This document shows positions 56,705 through 64,000 of a DNA stretch of 64,000 nt, piece after piece. How positions within the stretch are numbered: the stretch's first letter is position 1; the number at the start of each line of letters is the position of its first letter. The stretch is from NCBI GenBank assembly GCA_038373885.1, contig JAWZYV010006223.1:62001-126000 (forward strand), written 5' to 3'. The notes below the pieces were generated by a model, which ran no database searches, was not told the origin of the DNA, and was given only the letters and a program-made list of their open reading frames with translations. A program made the position numbers and the translations under genes. This DNA comes from Cheiracanthium punctorium (lineage: Eukaryota; Arthropoda; Arachnida; Araneae; Cheiracanthiidae).

Positions 56705-58630
56705 ATTTTCATACATTTCTAAATTATATGCCCCATTCAAAGTGTAATGTAAAATCGAATATCACACTTTCGGAATCTCGTTTAAGTAAAATATAAATAT
56801 ACAGTCATACTGTGATTTTGTTATTTTAATTAAATAATTAGTAAAAAGTTAATTGAAAATTTTGAGGTAAGTATAGCCTTATACAGCAAAATTCTATACG
56901 GTTACAAATGAGAAAATCGTATAAAAAATATGTTTATGTATGAAAAACAAAACAGATGAGTGCATCAGTGAGGTACATAAGATGGTTATTTTTTGTGGGT
57001 TGGGGGCAAATTATGCACTAGCATCTAATGCAACCATGGCAACGCGGTCTTAACACAATGAATGATGGAATTTCCTGACTACTTCCTTTAGAACCGTCTA
57101 AAATGATTCACATTGAATTTGAGGTGTGCATATTTACATATTCAGCTTAGAGAAAATCCGTATAACTGAGAAATATAAATTTTACGGTGTTCTAAAATTA
57201 ATTTTTGATCTCTTCTAAAATACCTAAATTTGTTACTTTAAGCAGAAATGAAATGCAGCGAATTGAGAACAAAGCGTTTATACATTTGTATTTTATATGC
57301 TCGTTGATTTGACTTCTACAAAAACTCAAAACAATATTTTTTTAAGTTTAGCATATTAATCCACTACGTTTTTCTTTTCATGAAAGTTCGTTGTTTATTG
57401 AATTTCGAGATTGCAGAAGTGCTTGAAGTAAAATTTTTAGAACAGTTTTTATAGAATATTGATCTTTGTATAAAAAGCATGAATACCGCAAATAAAAAAG
57501 AATTCTAAGGTTTACTAAGCGTATTTATATGTTTCTACTAATACATTTGTTAGTAAATAATCTTGAACTCTAACATCGCAGATATTCTATGTAAGGTTCA
57601 TAACAGGCAGTAGTATATAAATGGCTTGTCCATTTTGCAACACTATGTAAAATTATGTTACTTTTCTTCTCTATCAATTATCTCAACTTAGTGCTGCAAA
57701 ATATCAAGTTCACTCTAATTCTTACTTTTATTCAAAAATAAAATATATTTATTATTATTTTGTCAAAATCGGTTTTTTAATCGGTGTCAAATTCGGTCTA
57801 TTTTTTATCACTTCGTGAGTTTATTTTAACTCATGAAGTGAGTCTCAAAATTTTTAATTTAAAGTTACTTCAGAATGTGAAAAATAATTTGGTTACATTT
57901 TTATTTTACTTAATTCAGCAACTAAAAGATATCTTAACAAGACTTATAAATGAGTGATGCATTTCAGTCAATTAAAAAAAATACAGCATTATAAAAATTT
58001 TGTTTAATAAGACTTCTTGGATCACTATAGTTTTTGCCGTTTTTCCCGTTCTTATTCTATAAAGTTTACAATTTAAGTATACTATTGAAAATCAGTAAGA
58101 AAGTATATTTCACATTTAATCTATCATCCTTATATTTTATATTTTTATTACACAGTGCTTTTGCAAATGTACACTTAGGATGTCATTAAACTAAGTAATT
58201 TAAGTCAATTTTTCTGATACTAAACTTTTCCATCAGATCATTTTTAATAGCTTCTGGTCATCTAGTTTGGACTGTAAAGTGTAAATCTTCTATTCGTGAG
58301 TATTGGGCTTCAGGATTTTTCAGTGTATTCATTTTATACTTCAAATTAGTTAAGAGAAATGATATCAATTTGTTCTCACATGACCAGAGTTTTTACTAAA
58401 TACGAAGGTCTGAAAGTAAGAAGTTCGTATGACAGCCTACCAAAAGTGTGCTCACCACAATTTGGAAAATAGTTTACGGTTCTCATATGATTTTGGAAAG
58501 CTCATATTCTTCGTTCGACTAGTTGATTTTGTTATAAAACTCCCTTCAAAGAATCGATGTTTTATGCCCACTACTAAAGATAAATGCTCTTTATTGCGCT
58601 AGCGAAGAGGATCTGTAAAATTACCAATTT
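56705..58630. other. AT-rich DNA with one short hairpin
   Basis: CACTTCGTGAGTT and AACTCATGAAGTG (57810-57841) form a 13-bp hairpin with one mismatch and a 6-nt loop. Nothing else was recognised. Confidence 0.45.
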
Positions 58631-58633
58631 CGC

Positions 58634-58675
58634 TTTTTTTTTTTTTTTTTTTTTTTTTTTGCTTTTTTTTTTTTT
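58634..58675. repeat. Poly-T tract
   Basis: A T27 run, GC, then T13. It could be the tail of a minus-strand retroelement, but no body is recognisable next to it. Confidence 0.85.
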
Positions 58676-58679
58676 GCCT

Positions 58680-60380
58680 AGAATGGGGAGACTTTATGGC
58701 AAAGGGACATCGATATTTTTTTTTTAGATGACAAGATAGAAGTTCAAAGCCTTTTAGTTTCATTTTTATTAAATTTATAATTTGCATTTTCGTGATAGAA
58801 GTGTTTTAAAAGATCAATTTTTACCGCTTTAAAAGAAATGCTGGTTCTTTGTGACCTTTTTTAATATATAAGGAACATGCTTAAATCAATGTTGATTGAG
58901 TCCAATTTTGCTTCAAAGCTATTTATTTTATCTGTGATAGCTTTGTTCTAAGTGATTTTTTTCCAGAAAGTTTCATCTATTTTTTAACTCTCTGCTGTAA
59001 TTTTATTCGTTTAGAAACTGTTAAACAGTTGTATGATTTCTTAAAAGGAAAGTCAAAACAGTTTTTCACAATTTTTGCCATATACTTGAATGTAAATTTC
59101 ATTCAATATAATTTGAAACCTCTCCAAAGTTATATTTAAAATATAGCAACAAATGCATTATACTCTCAAGAATAACAGTTACTTTTAAATTAAACAAATT
59201 AATTAAAACTAAATGCTAAATAACTTATTTAATGCATAAGTTACACTATTTATACACTATAGGTTAATGAGAAATTCAGAAGAGCTATAATCCCAGAAAA
59301 TAGTGAATATTTTATTTTCTTTTTGCATGGTTATGGCATTCATCTTCTCGTGTTGTCCCCATTCGCTTTCCAAACTTTACTGACCAGTCATCGAGAAAAA
59401 AAATACAGAGAGAAGCTCTGAATATACTTTTATTCCTGCTTCGATACATAGAGAAGTCGCGGAAACTTCTCCCTTGCATCTCATTGATAAGGCTTCCCTT
59501 TGCTGCTTTCTATTAACCTTCCTGTTATTGGATTTTTCCTACAAAAGGAGATTGCAAGAATGGGACAGATATAGCATACACCATAAAGATTTTTTTTTTT
59601 CCGGAATTCAGACAAAGTTCAATATAATGTCCCATTTTGGTTTTCTTTATTTCGATAAAATTAAACTTTGAATACCAAATTTTATGAATGTTGCGCTAGA
59701 TGTTATGTATGGTGTTACATTTTTCTATTTCTTATGAACTCTTAACACAACAGAGCAATGGTGTGAATATTTATGAATATTTTGCAAAGGATTATAAACG
59801 ATAAGTTTTCAGTTTCTTCCTTTAATGTACAAAGCAAAAGAAGTATTGTAATCTCGAAATATTTTAGCACTCAAAGTTCCCGAAAATATCCATTTTGAAC
59901 ACCCCTGAATGCATTTTGACAAGTTTCAGCTTCACATTTATATGTGTATATGTATGTGCGATATCCATTTTGAACATTTTTAATTTTTGAATCCACTTTG
60001 GCTAGTTTCTGACCTCTGTATACGCATATTTTTATATACCTTGCATAATTCAAAATAACACTAGAATGTTGAACTTTTGTATTTAGAACTATTGTTACAA
60101 CTTGTTCTTCAAATCGTATATTTTTTGCAATCGATAGGGCCAGCCATCAACACATAAAAATTCCCTATTTAGATCATGCTCAAAATCGTGCTAAATATCC
60201 CTAGGCTTGGCTGCTTTTGGTGAAATATCGTCAAATTCGGTGCCAAAAATAATTTTTCAAAACTGAATCTAGCTTCGTAATGTCTCAATACTTTTAAAGA
60301 AATCATCAAATCTTACTGCTACTGAAGTATTATATAAGAATTGCTTTAACATATGTTATGCAATAGACGTACAAGGTAGT
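58680..60380. other. AT-rich DNA with a weak tandem duplication
   Basis: ATATCCATTTTGAACA occurs near 59886 and 59961, each followed about 40-50 bp later by an AGTTTC element, suggesting an old 75-100 bp tandem duplication. There is no gene. Confidence 0.4.
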
Positions 60381-60386
60381 CATGTA

Positions 60387-60620
60387 GTGTCTCCAGCATT
60401 TCTCCTTAATAACAATCCTTTTCGGGCTTTATCCGGCCTATCATCGCTTCTTATTATAGTCATCTCAACATTACTGATCACCCTTATTTTTCGGCATGTT
60501 CATTCTTTCCAGGTGATCGGATCTTTACGCGCAGATGTGACCGGCGCGATAATATTAGCAGATGGTAAAGCCACGAAACCGGTTCATATCGGGACTCCTC
60601 CCAAGGACCTGAACAGTTGA
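60387..60620 (+). CDS. Open frame with possible terminal exon (speculative)
   Basis: The 77-codon frame has a hydrophobic N-terminal half (LLIIVISTLLITLIF) and then a less AT-rich part reading VIGSLRADVTGAIILADG, and later THE PV-containing tail ending in PPKDLNS before a TGA at 60618-60620. A good splice acceptor (TGTTCATTCTTTCCAG at 60497-60512) lies immediately before GTGATCGG. The second half could therefore be the last exon of a host gene and the hydrophobic half just intron. I do not recognise the protein, and chance is quite possible. Confidence 0.25.
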   Translation: MSPAFLLNNNPFRALSGLSSLLIIVISTLLITLIFRHVHSFQVIGSLRADVTGAIILADGKATKPVHIGTPPKDLNS

Positions 60621-60629
60621 TCATCGTTA

Positions 60630-61430
60630 TACCCACAGACCTTGGTTATACTCTCATAATTCAGAGAAGACTGCTGGCTAAGCATTTAGGCATGAAGAAA
60701 TGACCTGAAAAGATTTTACTAGGTCATTTCACTTTTCTGTCTGCTTAAAGCCAACGGACGCACTTACAAGCGTCTTCTCGAGTGTCAAAATTTCTTTTAC
60801 TTTAATTTTTGAGTATTAACAACTACTTTTGTGAGATTTTGTACTGTTATCTTAATGCCTGCTAAGTAGATTTCAGTTCGATTGCTGGAAATGACTGCAA
60901 TAATTATAAAAATTATAAAAAAATCTTAAAATTAGTAATATATGAATTCGCATAAATATTTTCATTTTGCATTATTCTCGCTCTCTATTTTTAATATTAT
61001 TTTTTTATGGTCAAGATTGCTAGTTTTTACAAAATCAACATTGACTATAAGCATAATCTTTTTTAAAAACTAACAATAATCAAAATCAATATCGATTTTA
61101 ATAATCAGTTAAAAGTAGCTGTGTACGCATCTGATGTTTGTTAGTGAATGTATTCAAAATTCAGTTTCCATGAGCACTAAATAGAAGGGGACTTTGAAAT
61201 TAAGATTCCTTACTAGTAATCGCATATTTAAATCTCACTAATATTTTTATAATACCTATTTACCTCCCGTCAAATTTTGAAGCCAGTTTTCGTTACAATA
61301 CGAAAAACATCTCATTTACCCCCAAAAGTTTCGGTCATGCTATGCTTGCGATATTAAGTATATGAAAACAAATACATGGAAATATGAAGATATGAATAAA
61401 TTGAAACATTAAAAAAAATAAATAAGGCAA
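60630..61430. other. AT-rich DNA, nothing recognised
   Basis: No supported feature. Confidence 0.4.
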
Positions 61431-61439
61431 TATGCAATG

Positions 61440-61665
61440 GTAAGGAAGCCACCATTCACCTCGGCTCCACGCCCAATTTCCCGACGGTTTTGATGATCTT
61501 TTCCCACTGTTCTCAAGCGAATATGCGGGAATAAGAGCCGAGATAAGTTCCTCCCAATAATGTGACGAAGAACCTTGCACTCCTACCGCTGCGCTAACTC
61601 CGAAATCGGTGATCGGCATTTCAGGCACCGATGACCGATGTCCTAGGGTTGTTTGCTTCATAATC
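61440..61665 (-). repeat. GC-richer segment, possible tRNA-derived SINE
   Basis: On the minus strand TTAGCGCAGCGGTAGGAGTGC fits the tRNA A-box consensus well, but the expected B-box downstream is only GGTTCTTCGTC, which is poor. The same segment keeps a 110-codon minus frame open (61335-61667) whose product has no motif I recognise. SINE relic is the more likely reading. Confidence 0.4.
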
Positions 61666-61679
61666 ATTAACTTTCATGT

Positions 61680-62630
61680 CACTCTAATTCTTATATAAAA
61701 AATTTAAATTATTGCAGACATTATCACCACATGGCATTAACTAGTTGTGTTTCTCAAAATTTAATAACTATACCTTGTTGATATATTTTCATAAATCCAT
61801 ATTAATTTTTAAAAAGAAGAAATTGCTAGTGAAATATTTCGGCTCTCTGGCATTTTTTAAAACATTCAATAACTATACTTATATGTAATGCATTCAACAT
61901 TTAAATTCAATTAGCCTTATATAGGGCTCGTAAAAAATAGAAATGAGGTTTGGAAAGACTTCGTATATGATTTACAAAGGGATTTTAAATAGGTTGTAAG
62001 TACTTATATCTTAAGAGAAAATTGAAAAAAAAAAAGTCGCATTCACTCACTGGAACATTTCCTACTTATGAATAACAGAATATTAAAAATGTACATACAT
62101 GTGCTTAATTCTGGTCAAAAGAAATCCAAACCCATTACACCTCTTTCAAGTTATATACGTGTATTAGGATGATTCATATTTGGGGTCAAAAATCAACTTC
62201 CGAATTTGGGTGATGCTCGTCATATTTCATGTTCCTTTTGGGTAAAAAGTCAAACCGCCAAAATATTAGGAATTTTTGACTTAAATTAACTGCTGCTTCA
62301 ACGATGTCGAAGTCTTGTGTAGTGTGCAACACACAGTGGGACATATAGGCTACAAGACATTTTTTTCCTATGATGAGTAGTACGGGAAAAGTGCCATTAG
62401 GTACACTTAACTCACATAAAATATTTGATGTTTATGGGATAATTCTTTCACTTGCCAAAAATACAAAGAAATGTCATAAAATGTTGATTTTTGAACATTT
62501 TTAACAAAATTCTCCTAATATTTTTTTCCTCCTTCCGACGATAGATAGTGTAGGAAGATGCTATTGCAGACACTTAGAATACTTAAAAAAATTTAAACTT
62601 GTAGGGCAGTGTCTTGATTTGTCCTAGAGT
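61680..62630. other. AT-rich DNA, nothing recognised
   Basis: No supported feature. Confidence 0.4.
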
Positions 62631-62634
62631 GTTT

Positions 62635-62870
62635 GTTTGTGTGATTGTGGCAACGCTGCTCTAGGACGATCTGCCAAGGATGAGGAGTCCTTTGGTAGGA
62701 GGAGTTTCTAGGGAGTTCTAAAGCGTATTCACGTTACATCTTTAGAAAACCTACCAAAACTCCAGACCGTTAGATCGGCAGCCGCGCGATGGGACCCAAA
62801 CTCGGGACCTTCACACTTCGGCCATCTACCATTTTCAGTGACATAACCACTGTGCCATGGTGAGACTTGT
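62635..62870 (-). mobile_element. tRNA-derived SINE (family 1), second copy
   Basis: The minus-strand head has CATGGCACAGTGGTTATGTC (A-box) and a B-box CCCGAGTTTGGGTCCC at 62791-62806. GCGCGGCTGCCGATCTAACG and a GGAGTTTTGG body follow. The head is closely similar to the SINE at 39722-39972, including the shared GTGTGAAGGTCCC between the boxes. Confidence 0.82.
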
Positions 62871-63129
62871 CCCAGAGTGCAATGAAATTTTGGAAAAAAT
62901 TACTTTTTAAAAAACCTTTTTAAAAATTTTGTTAAGACCGTCAAAGAATTTTATTTTGTTGTATTTAGTAGTAATAATAAAATAATGTGTCAAATGTTCT
63001 GTATTTTTGTTGTTTAGATACATTGTGATTATGATTTAGCTTTCTGTTATGATTAAATATTTAAAGTATGAGAGATGCTAAGAAAATTGTTAGTGTTTCT
63101 GTTCTGTATTTTTTTTCTTTTCTTTTTAA

Positions 63130-63333
63130 AGAATTGAACGGGCGGGCACTTGCCGATTAGACATTATCCACAACAACTGCCCGAAGTTATTGTGGGCATT
63201 TTATAATGGGGGCACCCTGCGTTACCTACTATGAAGGGACGTAAAATTTAACAGCCATGCCCAAGTCGAGATTCAAACTCGGACCCAAGGCGTGATAGAA
63301 TGTTTCTTAAGCAACTACACCACCTGAGCGGCT
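63130..63333 (-). mobile_element. tRNA-derived SINE (family 2)
   Basis: The minus strand from 63332 starts GCCGCTCAGGTGGTGTAGTT (A-box region) and has the B-box GAGTTTGAATCTCG at 63267-63280, at normal tRNA spacing. The body continues with a GGGTGCCCCC segment and ends in GCCCGCCCGTTCAATTC, followed by an A-rich, then A/G-rich minus-strand tail. The acceptor and anticodon stems do not pair properly, so this is not a tRNA gene. Confidence 0.75.
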
Positions 63334-63339
63334 TAAAAG

Positions 63340-64000
63340 CGATACTAATATTACGTTGCCTTTACTTTCTTCTCAGGAGATACATTTTTGTGATTGAAGG
63401 TTGTCTGATAACGATTTAAGAACAGCAAATGTTCCAGCTTTAGCCTTTTTTTATTTATATATTCTAACAATGACACTTAAGTTTGGAGCTACGGAATTCC
63501 CCGACTGCATCTACTGATTTTAAAAAAGTCTCGTTAAAAATCACTCTTTATTAATGATTTCTCCAATTCAATGTATCTTCTGCACATAAACTTAAAACTT
63601 TAAAAAAAAAAAAAAAACAGTAAAAGAATTTCAATATTAATTCCATTTTACCCACAAAACATTTAATCTGAAAGAAAGTATAAAAGAAAAAATGTGATTG
63701 CGTATACTTTTTTCTTCTTAGTGATAAACCTCAAAACCACATTCCATTTCATGTCTTTCAAACCAGAAAATTTTATAAGCTTAAATCGACAAATTCTCTT
63801 ATGAATTCTCGACGAGTTTTATCGTCATTTTGCCCAAAAGAAAAATAAAGGTTTCCCAATCAAGGTTCGTTCTAAATGAAGCCGAATAAAAATAAACGGT
63901 AAGGAAAAAAATAGTCAGGAATAATGAAGAATTAAACATTTTTCTAGGGAAGAAAAGTTTTTAAGTACAAATACGGTTTGGGATTTACATAGGGAACTCC
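63340..64000. other. AT-rich DNA, nothing recognised
   Basis: A poly-A run lies near 63603-63617. There is no supported gene up to the window edge. Confidence 0.45.

Noticed and set aside
58599..58787. Lysine-rich minus-strand frame
   Set aside because: It is produced by the poly-T tract and does not look like a protein.
63256..63332. Functional tRNA gene
   Set aside because: A- and B-boxes are present but the stems do not pair well and a SINE body follows.
1..64000. Bacterial operons, phage, plasmid or CRISPR system
   Set aside because: There are no long dense reading frames, ribosome-binding sites or repeat-spacer arrays. Repeat content and splice-like signals are eukaryotic.
1..64000. 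Integrated virus or retrovirus-like coding region
   Set aside because: No gag, pol, env or capsid-like motif was seen in any frame inspected.

Overview
This is an AT-rich eukaryotic window. I find no intact host gene, no rRNA array, no bona fide tRNA and nothing prokaryotic. The repeat content points to an arthropod, most likely an arachnid such as a spider: mariner, hAT, piggyBac-type, pogo/Tigger-type and Tc1-like (DUF4817-type) DNA elements, tRNA-derived SINEs, and a SINE whose head resembles 5S rRNA. The species is an inference and is not proven by the sequence. No open reading frame exceeds about 117 codons, and the longer ones are mostly chance frames or fragments of dead transposases.

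Layout. 0-12.8 kb: background AT-rich DNA, three small or medium hAT elements (747-938, 7008-8244 with a broken transposase C-terminus, 8264-8387), a foldback element (4773-4912), a tRNA-type SINE (about 6350-6650) and a possible host exon (10370-10541). 12.8-16.2 kb: a long-TIR DNA element carrying fragments of an unrecognised gene and split by a hAT MITE. 17.9-18.9 kb: a foldback MITE packed with AAGCTT motifs, with a SINE inside. 20-29.3 kb: elements with a GGTGTCC-type end, a DUF4817-type transposon relic, and TTAA-flanked piggyBac-type MITEs. 30.4-50.5 kb: four copies of a TIR family ending GGGGAAGGTGGCC, a Tigger-like relic, a four-level nest of transposons (32.2-37.35 kb), a SINE, a perfect 47-bp palindrome and an internally deleted mariner. 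50.8-64 kb: two copies of the 5S-like SINE, a hAT MITE, a TTAA MITE, more tRNA-type SINEs and a possible terminal exon near 60.5 kb.

The most informative result is that repeated families can be compared inside the window. The two long-TIR elements at 12863-16243 and 33453-36481 are 3381 and 3029 bp. Removing the 751-bp hAT MITE plus one target copy from the first, and the 400-bp MITE from the second, leaves about 2622 and 2629 bp. Each copy therefore serves as the empty-site control for the insertion in the other. Likewise, the copy at 49542-50463 gives the empty site for a 2.4-kb insertion within the copy at 40957-44271. The long-TIR family, with internally repetitive TIRs and an unassigned gene remnant, is the best candidate here for an incompletely described mobile system.

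Most features are dead. The coding pieces found (hAT, pogo/Tigger, mariner, DUF4817-type and the unassigned gene) carry frameshifts, stops or deletions, so the window reads as a transposon graveyard in intergenic or intronic DNA.
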